A stretch of 36,363 nt of DNA from JALZUU01 sp964441245 (GTDB taxonomy: Bacteria; Bacteroidota; Bacteroidia; Chitinophagales; Saprospiraceae): the NCBI GenBank assembly GCA_964441245.1, contig CAYTVR010000047.1:1-36363 (forward strand), read 5' to 3'. Positions 7,848 through 15,594 of the stretch are shown piece by piece. The notes under the pieces are model-generated. The model had not been told where the DNA came from. It ran no database searches and worked only from the letters and a program-made list of their open reading frames with translations. How positions within the stretch are numbered: the first letter of the stretch is position 1; each line of letters opens with the position of its first letter. Made by a program: the position numbers and the translations under genes.

Positions 7848-8462
7848 TCAAAATTCTTTCCGGAGGAAAACACCATAGTTATCATTTACTTTTTTCCATT
7901 TTTCTCCAAATTTAGTCACATTCATCGCAAGGCCAAATTGAAAGGTCTTGAAATCTAAGCCAATTCTAATTCGCTGAGTACTTGCTACGTGTGTCGATTT
8001 GTCGAAAGCGGAAAACAACTCTAATGAAGTATACCATTTCCAGTATTCATTTAACTGAGGTCGAAATCGAAAAATTGAAAACCAACTATACACGCCACGA
8101 CTAGTCAGACTCACTGAAGGTAAAACAAAGATGCTAAAATTTTTCTTTTGTTTGTAAAAATGAATTCCTACATCTAGATCAAATCCTATATTATTGATCC
8201 GACCAATCACACTTCCTCCTATTCCTGATTTTGTGGTATAATTCAGATAAGCTCCAGAAAAAAAATCAACTCCTTTTTCGTCATCATAGGTAATCCTTGC
8301 CCTAGTGCGACTAAATAAAGTAGTCTGATATTTTTTATCAAAACTTTTAAAGAACTGAACATCTGTAAACACAAAATTATTTCCTGGCATCACTTCAAAA
8401 TTTTGAGCATTTATTTGTAGCGATAAAAACAATGTAAAAACAAAAGCAAACGGGTGTTTCAT
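7848..8462 (-). CDS. Exported outer-membrane-like protein of unknown function
   Basis: A 204-residue protein with signal peptide 1-19 (FLSLQINA|Q). After that it has short amphipathic strands rich in Phe, Tyr and Arg (TTLFSRTRARITYD, FFSGAYLNYTTKSGIGG, FSIFVLPSVSLT, WYTSLELFSAF, TQRIRIGLDFKTFQFGLAMN), ending in GVFLRKEF. A small eight-strand-type outer-membrane barrel is plausible. I do not recognise a named family. It is first in an operon with the oxidoreductase. A -7-like TAGATTTG element (8510 down to 8503) lies about 45 bases upstream, and a shared palindrome is further up. Confidence 0.65.
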   Translation of the reverse strand: MKHPFAFVFTLFLSLQINAQNFEVMPGNNFVFTDVQFFKSFDKKYQTTLFSRTRARITYDDEKGVDFFSGAYLNYTTKSGIGGSVIGRINNIGFDLDVGIHFYKQKKNFSIFVLPSVSLTSRGVYSWFSIFRFRPQLNEYWKWYTSLELFSAFDKSTHVASTQRIRIGLDFKTFQFGLAMNVTKFGEKWKKVNDNYGVFLRKEF

Positions 8463-8502
8463 GTTACAATAATTGTATTTTTTAGATTTAATGATTACCT
8501 AT

Positions 8503-8510
8503 CAAATCTA
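8503..8510 (-). promoter_or_regulatory. Putative -7 promoter element of the 8462 operon
   Basis: On the minus strand the bases TAGATTTG match the Bacteroidota housekeeping -7 consensus TAnnTTTG, 41 bases upstream of the ATG. No clear -33 TTTG is visible, so the call rests on the -7 and on position. Confidence 0.4.
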
Positions 8511-8561
8511 ATTGCTTTCACTTTCTTTGGCTGTTGGATAATTGACTTTAATAGTTGAATC

Positions 8562-8582
8562 TTGACATTAAATTAATGTCAA
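8562..8582. promoter_or_regulatory. Perfect 10-bp-arm palindrome, putative shared operator
   Basis: TTGACATTAA and TTAATGTCAA form a perfect inverted repeat with one central base. The centre (8572) is about 62 bases from both putative -7 elements (8503-8510 and 8633-8640), between two divergent transcripts. Further TTGA/TCAA half-sites flank it (TTGACTTTAATAGTTGAA at 8542-8559; TCAATTATTGAA at 8579-8590). This is what a dimeric regulator of both operons would need; the regulator is not encoded nearby. Confidence 0.6.
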
Positions 8583-8632
8583 TTATTGAACATCGTAGCA
8601 ATATTGAAACAACTCCATCCTGCTTTCATACT

Positions 8633-8640
8633 TACCTTTG
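8633..8640 (+). promoter_or_regulatory. Putative -7 promoter element of the DJ-1/hydrolase gene
   Basis: TACCTTTG matches TAnnTTTG. A TTG at 8614-8616 could serve as the -33 core, though the spacing is slightly short. Transcription from here would give an 80-90 base leader before the chosen ATG at 8732. Confidence 0.4.
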
Positions 8641-8731
8641 ATGTTATAAGTAGTGTTCAAAATTAAGTTTGCTATTATTTCCTCTACACTACTTAAAGAA
8701 AAAATTATTCACCTTTTCAAGAACAAATATT

Positions 8732-10249
8732 ATGAAAAAGATTTTGTTTATTTCCTTGGCTTTATTGATAAGCTTTCCTCTTTTTGGTCAACATAATGCA
8801 GGACATAATGGTAAAGTATTACTCATTGTATCTAACCCTACAATTAGTAAACAAACTGGTTGGCCAATTGGTGTTTGGGCTTCTGAGTTGACTCATCCTT
8901 ATTGGGAATTTATGGAAGCTGGGTATACCGTTGACTTGGCCAGTCCTGAAGGCGGTGAAGTCAAAATAGATGGTTACAGTGATCCTGAAGATCCAAGTGC
9001 CTATTCCGCATTCGACTATATTTCTCTCGGATTTTTAAAAGATCCCAAGAAGCAGGAACTCTTAAAAAACACCAAAAAATTATCCACCATTAATCCGGAT
9101 GATTATAAAGCCATTTTTGTTTGTGGAGGACAAGGTCCAATGTATACCTTTTATGAAAATGAGGAATTACATAAATTTTTCTCTCAATTTTATGAAACAG
9201 GAAAACCCACTGCAGCTATTTGCCATGGAACAAGTATACTGTTAAAGACAAAACTTTCTAATGGCAATTATTTGGTGGAAGGTAAAAAGTGGACCGGCTT
9301 TGCGAATAGTGAAGAGCAATACGCAGATAATTATGTTGGCCAAAGAATTCAACCTTTTTGGATAGAAGATGAAGCAAAAAAAATAAAAGGAACAACATTT
9401 TTAACAGCTGAAGTTCCCTTCTCTTCTTTTGCCATCAAAGATGGAAACTTGGTTACAGGCCAACAACAAAACAGTGGCGCTGCAGCTGCTGAATTAACGC
9501 TTGAAGCACTCGAGGAAGATCGAGATCGCTACCCTACTTATGTTTTGGTACACGGAGCCTGGGCAGATGAAAGTGCTTGGGGCTTTGTTAGAAATCAATT
9601 GGCAATACATGGAAATGTAGAAGTGGTCAACTTACCTGCTCACGGAGTAAATCTTAGTCCTGCAAAATCCGTTACCATGAACGATTATGTCAATACGGTA
9701 ATTCACGCTATCGATAAAGCTCCTGGAAAAGTGGTCTTAGTGGGTCATAGTATGGCAGGAATGGTCATTTCACAGGTAGCTGAAAAAGTCCCCAATAAAA
9801 TTGACAAATTAGTTTACGTATCAGCTTATCTTCCAAGGAATGGAGAGGATTTAGTTTCTTTAGCCAATACAGATACAGAAAGCAAAGGAGGTCCAAATAT
9901 GAAATTTAGTGCAGATTATTCATCTGCTACGATTAAGAAAGAAATGATTGTGCCAGCAGTATGTGCAGATTGTCCTGACTTCATGAAAGAGATTATTGTA
10001 AAATATCACAAAGCGGAGCCTGTTGGTCCATTAAATGAAAAGGCAATCTTGACTTCCCAAAATTATGGCTCAGTAGATAAATATTATATCCATACTTCAA
10101 AAGATGCGTCTGTAGGTTATGAATTACAAAAACAAATGGTCAAAAACAATGGGACTATTAAAAAAGTCTTCATCATGGAAACTTCGCATTTACCCTTTGT
10201 CGTACAACCAGAAAAATTTGTAGAAATATTAATTGAGACGAGTAAATAA
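8732..10249 (+). CDS. Secreted DJ-1/PfpI - alpha/beta-hydrolase fusion protein
   Basis: I start at ATG 8732 because it opens a clear signal peptide (residues 1-20, SFPLFG|Q); the frame extends upstream only to a TTG at 8669 with no protein-like content. The 505-residue product has two enzymes. Residues 27-255 are an Hsp31-like DJ-1/PfpI domain (GVWASELTHPYWEF with Glu52, SPEGG, FVCGGQGPMY, and the nucleophile elbow AAICHGTS with Cys164-His165). Residues 268-505 are an alpha/beta hydrolase of the methylesterase/HNL-like type (oxyanion VLVHGAW 271-277, nucleophile VGHSMAG with Ser340, late His486 in ETSHLPF). All expected catalytic residues are present, and no frameshift or stop separates the halves. 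It probably acts in the periplasm on small reactive carbonyls and esters, but substrates are unknown. It is divergent from the oxidoreductase operon and shares a palindrome with it. Confidence 0.88.
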   Translation: MKKILFISLALLISFPLFGQHNAGHNGKVLLIVSNPTISKQTGWPIGVWASELTHPYWEFMEAGYTVDLASPEGGEVKIDGYSDPEDPSAYSAFDYISLGFLKDPKKQELLKNTKKLSTINPDDYKAIFVCGGQGPMYTFYENEELHKFFSQFYETGKPTAAICHGTSILLKTKLSNGNYLVEGKKWTGFANSEEQYADNYVGQRIQPFWIEDEAKKIKGTTFLTAEVPFSSFAIKDGNLVTGQQQNSGAAAAELTLEALEEDRDRYPTYVLVHGAWADESAWGFVRNQLAIHGNVEVVNLPAHGVNLSPAKSVTMNDYVNTVIHAIDKAPGKVVLVGHSMAGMVISQVAEKVPNKIDKLVYVSAYLPRNGEDLVSLANTDTESKGGPNMKFSADYSSATIKKEMIVPAVCADCPDFMKEIIVKYHKAEPVGPLNEKAILTSQNYGSVDKYYIHTSKDASVGYELQKQMVKNNGTIKKVFIMETSHLPFVVQPEKFVEILIETSK

Positions 10250-10295
10250 AATCTAGTTGAACGAAAGAATCAAGGCTTTTTGCATTTTTATTTCT

Positions 10296-10337
10296 AAGGG
10301 GGAAACCACTCATCTTGAAGATAGTGTTTTCCCCTTT
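10296..10337 (+). terminator. Terminator after the DJ-1/hydrolase gene
   Basis: AAGGGGGAAACCACT (10296-10310) pairs with AGTGTTTTCCCCTTT (10323-10337) with three mismatches, over a 12-base loop. The descending arm itself ends in a T-rich stretch. It lies 47 bases past the stop codon. Confidence 0.65.
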
Positions 10338-10420
10338 CTTGATAGAAAAAAATTATTTATTAACTTTAATACATCCTTAATTTCTTTTACATGATTTTTT
10401 AGGGATATAAATAATCAAAC

Positions 10421-12574
10421 ATGCTCATAATGAAAACATTCTCTGCCATCCATCAAAGGATAAATTTCTATTCTTGTTTCTTAGCTTTTCTAATTTCACT
10501 TTCTTTTTATAAATCCTTATTCAGGCTAAGCAATACTTTTATCAAACTACTTTTTAGATTGCTTACGATAACCTTGATTCTATTGATCGCCCTCCATTCC
10601 AAAGGGCAAAATTGCAATATTGATAGCTTAAAATCAGAACTAGTTAAATACGAAGGAGAGGAGGCTAAAATGGCTTTACTATACAAAATTACGATTTGTT
10701 ACGATTATGGAAGCGTAGACTCGAGCCTATACTATTGCCAAATGGCAGTTTCTCTTAGTGATAAAGAAAAAAATGACAAATGGATTTGCCGTTCCAATTC
10801 AAAGTTGGGCTTATTGCTTGCTCGGAAAGGGAGATTTGAAGAGGCCAATGTAGCCTTTCAAAAATGCGAATCCGCATGCAAAACTGATAAGGAATTTAGT
10901 ATCGTTTATAATAATCAATCTATTTTTTATGGCATGTCAAATCAGTCACGAAAAGCAATTAAAGTCCTAGAAAAATCACTAGATCTCAATGTTAAACTAA
11001 AAAACCCTGATGGTCAAGCTAAAGCTATGATGAATCTAGCCATCAATCATGAAGTCCTATCTGAGCATGAAAAAGCTTTAGACTATTTGACGCAAGCATT
11101 ACATATTAATGATTCATTAGGAACTGAATCCAACTTAGCGATCAATCATTCGATGTTGGCAGGAATTTATGAGAGTATTAATGAAGATGAAAAGGCATTG
11201 GTTCATCTGGATAAAGCTATTCCACTTACTCAAAAACTCAATATGGGAACCAGTCTTGCCTATGCCTACTTTAATAAAGGTAAGTCGTTAAAAAAGCTAA
11301 ACAAAAAAGAAGAAGCAATAAGCAACTTTAAAAAAGCTATTGACATTCTTGAACCGATTAATGATCAAAGAGCATTAGGTGCGATTTATGGTTCTTTGGC
11401 AAAAAGTCTTTTTGATAAAGAAGAATACGAAGAAGCTCTTAGCATCACTGAAAAAAATATTCTCCGAACAAAAGACATGGGGGATTTTCCAAATTTAGTA
11501 CTAGAAATGGTTACTCGAGGTCGCATTTTTGTTGAACAAAAAAAGTATACAAAAGCTTATGAAGATGCTTACGGCTCTTTGAAAATAGCAGAGGACCAGA
11601 AAATAATGGATGAACGATTAGATATTTACCAATTGTTAATCCGCTTAGATTCAATAACGAAAAATTACACTAAAGGGTTTAGTAATTTAAAAGATTTATT
11701 GGTCTTTAAGGATAGTATCATAAATGTCGAAGAGTCAAAAAAAATTGCGGAACTTATGACACGCTTGGAAACTAATGAAAAAGAAAAAGAAATCGATTTA
11801 TTAGAAAAGGATAATCGATTAAAAGCGATAACCTTGTCTCAACAAAATAGAAATTTTAAAATTGGTAGCATTGCTACTTTTCTTTCCTTTTGCCTAGCTG
11901 GCATATTCTTTTTTCAAAGAAGAAAAATACAAAAGACCAAACAAAAACTAGAAGAGTTTCTAGAGGAAAAAGATGCCCTCCTAAAAGAAAAAGAAACACT
12001 TCTAAAAGAAATACACCATCGAGTCAAAAATAATCTTCAATTGATTATGAGTTTACTTAATATTCAAGCCGATAGTGACACGCCACAAACGATAGAAGAT
12101 TTTTTATACAAAGGGCAAAACAGAGTCAAATCCATGTCTTTAATTCATGAACAATTATATCAATCGGATGATTTCTCTGCTATAAACATGAAGGATTATT
12201 TAGAAAAATTAGTGCCAAGCATTTTTCAAACCTTTGGTTCCAATGCTGTTGATTATGAAATTCAAGCAGAAGAATATCAATTGGATATTGACAAAGCTAT
12301 TCCTCTTGGTCTCATCATAAATGAGTTAGTAAACAATAGCTTAAAGCATGCTTTTAAAAACAATAAATCTGGAAAAATAGGTGTTTCACTAAGTCAACAA
12401 AATGAAAATATGTTAATTGAAATAACTGATAATGGCCAAGGTTACGAAGAAAAAAACAATCAAGATTCTATCGGACTCCAACTAGTTAAAATTTTAGTGC
12501 AACAGTTAAAAGGTAATTTTAATTTACAACAAAATTCGGGAACGACTGCTAAGATTCTTTTTCCTAAAACTTAG
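10421..12574 (+). CDS. TPR-containing sensor histidine kinase (HisKA_2 type)
   Basis: A 717-residue membrane kinase. Two hydrophobic stretches (about 15-32 and 42-60, the latter ending HSKGQ) lead into tetratricopeptide repeats at about 75-430 (AMMNLAINHEVLSEHEKALDY, AYAYFNKGKSLKKLNKKEEAI, and others). A coiled coil follows, a transmembrane helix lies at about 480-500, and then another coiled coil rich in KEKETLLKE. The dimerisation/phosphoacceptor motif is EIHHRVKNNLQL (His533 before Arg), the HisKA_2 signature. The HATPase domain follows (N-box NELVNNSLKHAF about 630-645, DNGQGYE, SIGLQLV). The TPRs should lie outside the inner membrane. ATG codons at 10421 and 10430 are both possible starts. 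It precedes the receiver-AraC regulator by 146 bases and is probably its partner. Confidence 0.92.
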   Translation: MLIMKTFSAIHQRINFYSCFLAFLISLSFYKSLFRLSNTFIKLLFRLLTITLILLIALHSKGQNCNIDSLKSELVKYEGEEAKMALLYKITICYDYGSVDSSLYYCQMAVSLSDKEKNDKWICRSNSKLGLLLARKGRFEEANVAFQKCESACKTDKEFSIVYNNQSIFYGMSNQSRKAIKVLEKSLDLNVKLKNPDGQAKAMMNLAINHEVLSEHEKALDYLTQALHINDSLGTESNLAINHSMLAGIYESINEDEKALVHLDKAIPLTQKLNMGTSLAYAYFNKGKSLKKLNKKEEAISNFKKAIDILEPINDQRALGAIYGSLAKSLFDKEEYEEALSITEKNILRTKDMGDFPNLVLEMVTRGRIFVEQKKYTKAYEDAYGSLKIAEDQKIMDERLDIYQLLIRLDSITKNYTKGFSNLKDLLVFKDSIINVEESKKIAELMTRLETNEKEKEIDLLEKDNRLKAITLSQQNRNFKIGSIATFLSFCLAGIFFFQRRKIQKTKQKLEEFLEEKDALLKEKETLLKEIHHRVKNNLQLIMSLLNIQADSDTPQTIEDFLYKGQNRVKSMSLIHEQLYQSDDFSAINMKDYLEKLVPSIFQTFGSNAVDYEIQAEEYQLDIDKAIPLGLIINELVNNSLKHAFKNNKSGKIGVSLSQQNENMLIEITDNGQGYEEKNNQDSIGLQLVKILVQQLKGNFNLQQNSGTTAKILFPKT

Positions 12575-12720
12575 CTTATGAAAATACTCGAGATCTATTT
12601 AGATTCTCCTTCATTTATTAAGATCAATTCTCAAATGATTGTTTTAGTAAATTGAGATAACCAAATAAACCTTCAACAATAAGCGGGAACAACTGTTGTC
12701 TTTTTTTAAAACTATAGCTT

Positions 12721-13470
12721 ATGAAAAACATCCGAGTCCTCTTAGTGGAAGATGAATTAGTCATTGCCTTTGACTTACGTAGTCAATTAAAAAAGTTAGG
12801 CTATCAGGTTTGTGAAGTGGCCACCTCTGTCAAAGAAGCACGTTTATTGATAAAAAAGCATCAGCCGGATATCATCTTACTCGATATTCGTTTGAGTGAT
12901 AAGGTACCCGGCACAGTGTTAGGTAAAGAGTTGCGAAATCAAGGAAAGATTCCTTTTATTTATATTACTTCTCATTTCGACACCGCGACAGTAGAAGAAG
13001 CAAAAGTGACTCGACCGAATGGATATTTAATCAAACCATTTTCTAAGCAAGATATTTATGTGGCTTTAGAAATGGCACTCATGAATTTTGCTCATCAAAA
13101 AATAGATAATATTGAGCCTACAAAAGAAATTTCCACTGTTCCTACTGCTCCTTCAAAAATTAAAAAGGTGGTGCAGTACATCCATGAAAATATGGATAAA
13201 AAATTAACCCTACCAGAATTAGCAGCTTTGACCGAATGGAATATGTATTACTTTGCTCGAATGTTTAAAAAATATTTGAATGATTCACCTTACCAATATA
13301 TTTTAAAAGTAAGAGTTGAAAAAGCTAAAACATTAGTGCGTACAACGAATATCAACTTATCTCAAGTTGCCACAGAATTAGGATTTGAAAACCATAGTCA
13401 TTTCTCTCAGTCGTTTAGAAAAATGGTTGGTATTAGTCCTAGCTCCTATCGAAAAAAACATATCAATTAG
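12721..13470 (+). CDS. Response regulator with AraC-type DNA-binding domain
   Basis: A 249-residue protein. Residues 4-115 form a receiver domain with the acidic pair Glu10/Asp11, phosphoacceptor Asp55 (IILLDIRL), the Thr83/Ser84 switch and Lys105 (YLIKPF). A linker rich in Pro and Thr follows. Residues 148-246 form an AraC/XylS double helix-turn-helix (LTLPELAALTEWNMYYFARMFKKYL; INLSQVATELGFENHSHFSQSFRKMVGISPSSYR). It should be phosphorylated by the TPR kinase just upstream and bind direct-repeat promoter sites as a dimer; targets are unknown. The 146-base gap before it carries an eroded copy of its own start region. Confidence 0.93.
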   Translation: MKNIRVLLVEDELVIAFDLRSQLKKLGYQVCEVATSVKEARLLIKKHQPDIILLDIRLSDKVPGTVLGKELRNQGKIPFIYITSHFDTATVEEAKVTRPNGYLIKPFSKQDIYVALEMALMNFAHQKIDNIEPTKEISTVPTAPSKIKKVVQYIHENMDKKLTLPELAALTEWNMYYFARMFKKYLNDSPYQYILKVRVEKAKTLVRTTNINLSQVATELGFENHSHFSQSFRKMVGISPSSYRKKHIN

Positions 13471-13506
13471 TTTTTTTTATAAAATTGAATAAAGATTAGC
13501 CATACA

Positions 13507-13534
13507 TTTCACCCAGTAAAAACGACACTTCACC
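13507..13534 (+). promoter_or_regulatory. LytTR-type operator candidate upstream of the 13688 operon
   Basis: TTCACC occurs at 13508-13513 and again at 13529-13534, exactly 21 bases apart, separated by CAGTAAAAACGACAC. LytTR regulators bind direct repeats about two helical turns apart. Nearly the same sequence lies at 16458-16484, upstream of the TonB receptor. It is about 155-180 bases upstream of the operon that encodes the LytTR regulator, which suggests autoregulation. Confidence 0.6.
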
Positions 13535-13687
13535 TACTCTTTCTTCTCTTCCGTTATTTTCCATCCATTCTCAAACAATTATTTTCAGATATTGAGGTTG
13601 TTTTGAAATAGATCATTATGTTTACGGGCAAAGGTTCAAACATTATTTTTAAATAACCTTCATTGAAAAAAACAAATAGTACATCAA

Positions 13688-14503
13688 GTGAAAATTCAAG
13701 ATCAAAAAATTTCAAATCTGCTTACTCTATCCTTTTCACAAATAAATGAACGTTTTCCTTTTTTACATTATATCGTTTTAATACATTTTGCCTTCTTAGC
13801 GCTTACTCTTGCTTGTATGTTGATTGATGATCGGACATTAATGGGCATCAATGTTTGGATTAAACCTACAAAATTTATTATTTCTACGATTATCGTTTTG
13901 TGGACCATGGCTTGGTATTTTATGGCTTATCCATTTAAACACAGAACAGCGACCGGATTGTCCATTGCTGCTGCCCTTTTGCTGTTGATTGAAAATGTTT
14001 TTATCTCTATACAAGCTTGGAGAGGTGTACTATCTCATTACAATTTAAACACTGCGTTTGATTCTTCTATATTTGCTATAATGGGGATTGCTATTGGTCT
14101 ATTTACACTGATCGCTTTTTGGCTTTTTATAAAATCTTTTTCTGCAAAACTAGAATTTTCAACTGCTATGAAATGGAGTTTTCGAATAGGCTGGTTTACA
14201 TTTTTGTACGCGAGTACAGTTGGTGGAAGTATGATTGGACAAAGTGCGCATAATGTCGGAGTAGCTGATGGAGGAAATGGTATCCCATTTTTAAATTGGA
14301 GTACCGAAGGTGGTGATTTAAGGGTTGCACATTTTTTTGGATTACATGCAATTCAAGTCATTCCTTTAGCAACTTATTTTATTTCTAGACGAATACAAGA
14401 AAAGGGCTTAATGACTATTTTGAGTCTTACATTTGCAGTTTTATATTTAGCTTGGATCATATTTACTTTTCATCAAGCAAAAGCAGGGCAAGCATTTTTT
14501 TAA
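13688..14503 (+). CDS. Seven-helix integral membrane protein, first gene of a LytS/LytTR operon
   Basis: A 271-residue protein with seven predicted transmembrane helices (about 26-44, 57-79, 88-107, 127-149, 165-182, 214-233, 242-262). I do not recognise a named family. Polar signatures are NVWIKPTKF before helix 2 and GGDLRVAHFFGLHAIQ at helix 6, with a His-rich face that could bind a cofactor or form a channel. The start is GTG at 13688, the only reasonable start that keeps helix 1. It ends one base before the LytS-type kinase ATG, so the two are translationally coupled. A sensory or transport partner of that kinase is the natural reading, but this is inference from position. Confidence 0.8.
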   Translation: MKIQDQKISNLLTLSFSQINERFPFLHYIVLIHFAFLALTLACMLIDDRTLMGINVWIKPTKFIISTIIVLWTMAWYFMAYPFKHRTATGLSIAAALLLLIENVFISIQAWRGVLSHYNLNTAFDSSIFAIMGIAIGLFTLIAFWLFIKSFSAKLEFSTAMKWSFRIGWFTFLYASTVGGSMIGQSAHNVGVADGGNGIPFLNWSTEGGDLRVAHFFGLHAIQVIPLATYFISRRIQEKGLMTILSLTFAVLYLAWIIFTFHQAKAGQAFF

Positions 14504-14504
14504 T

Positions 14505-15557
14505 ATGTACAAAAACAATATAAAATACTTAGGTTTCAATGACTTTTGGTTTACCATCCTAGGCATTCTAGTGTTAGGGTTTTTAATTCCGCAGATTTTT
14601 TTTGGCATACAAATAAATTCACCTATCCATAGTTTTCCATTAGAATGGATAAAAGGAAGTATGTATACGAGTTGCTATTGGCTGACCAATAGATTTATTA
14701 TGATTTATTATAGAAAAAAATTTCCTTCCTTTAATGAAACGAAAAAAAGAATTCTCCTAGCTATTTTTACTGCAATTATTTGCTTGCCTCTTACAAGTAT
14801 ATTAGCAACGCCAATTATTGATTACTTTTTAGGATTTTGCCCATTACCAAACAATAATAAACCAACAGCTTTACAAGGTACTGGATCTGCAGCCACAGCG
14901 ACATTTTTAGTCCTAGCTATTTATGAATCCGTTTGGTATTATAGTCAATTAAAAAAATCAATCCAGGAACAAGAGCGTGTAAAAGTAGCTCATATTCACA
15001 GTCAATTAGAAGGACTCAGAAATCAAGTCAACCCACATTTTTTATTCAATAGTTTGAATACCCTGAATCACATCGTAGAGTATGAAGACAAAGCGGTTGC
15101 TAAAAATTTCATTGGCCAATTGTCAAAAGTTTATCGGTACATTTTAGACAGTCGGGAAGAGTCAACCATTATTTTAGAAGAAGAACTAGAATTTGTAAAA
15201 GCCTATGTCGCCATTCAGAAAGAGCGATTCCTCGACAATTTAAAAGTTAACATTGATATCCCTCAAAAATATTTTCATAAAAAAATAATCCCGCTTAGTT
15301 TACAATTATTAATTGAAAATGCGATCAAACACAATATCATTTCCACAAAAAAACCTTTGACCATTTCGATTACCATTAACGAAGAAAAAAATCTCATTAA
15401 GGTGACCAATACTTTACAGAAAAAATCAAAAGTCATCTCCTCTACCAAAGTAGGCCTAGAAAATATCACAAAAAGATATAAGCTTTTAACAGAAAAAGAA
15501 ATAGTAAATATTGAAGAGCTTGAAGATACTTTTCAAGTCAGTCTTCCTCTGTTGTAA
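14505..15557 (+). CDS. LytS-type sensor histidine kinase (His_kinase family)
   Basis: A 350-residue membrane kinase with four transmembrane helices in residues 12-33, 48-69, 83-110 and 122-148 and no obvious extra sensor domain. A short coiled coil leads into the PF06580 His_kinase motif LRNQVNPHFLFNSLNTL, with His178 as phosphoacceptor, then a HATPase domain with IPLSLQLLIENAIKHN (N-box) and a degenerate C-terminal part (TKVGLENITKRYKLL). It should phosphorylate the LytTR regulator that starts 37 bases after its stop. With so little extracytoplasmic sequence it may sense membrane state or depend on the seven-helix protein encoded one base upstream. Confidence 0.93.
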   Translation: MYKNNIKYLGFNDFWFTILGILVLGFLIPQIFFGIQINSPIHSFPLEWIKGSMYTSCYWLTNRFIMIYYRKKFPSFNETKKRILLAIFTAIICLPLTSILATPIIDYFLGFCPLPNNNKPTALQGTGSAATATFLVLAIYESVWYYSQLKKSIQEQERVKVAHIHSQLEGLRNQVNPHFLFNSLNTLNHIVEYEDKAVAKNFIGQLSKVYRYILDSREESTIILEEELEFVKAYVAIQKERFLDNLKVNIDIPQKYFHKKIIPLSLQLLIENAIKHNIISTKKPLTISITINEEKNLIKVTNTLQKKSKVISSTKVGLENITKRYKLLTEKEIVNIEELEDTFQVSLPLL

Positions 15558-15594
15558 AACACCTTCTGTGACAAAACCTAAAAATATCCACCAC

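Noticed and set aside
8669..8731. Upstream extension of the DJ-1/hydrolase frame
   Set aside because: It begins at TTG and puts 21 residues before a clean signal peptide. The putative -7 at 8633 makes this stretch leader sequence.
12579..12656. 25-codon ORF after the TPR kinase
   Set aside because: It is best explained as the start of an eroded duplication of the regulator gene.
13452..13477. A-tract/T-tract hairpin across the stop of the receiver-AraC gene
   Set aside because: The AAAAAAAC/GTTTTTTT stem is almost only A-T pairs and overlaps the coding end; too weak to call a terminator.
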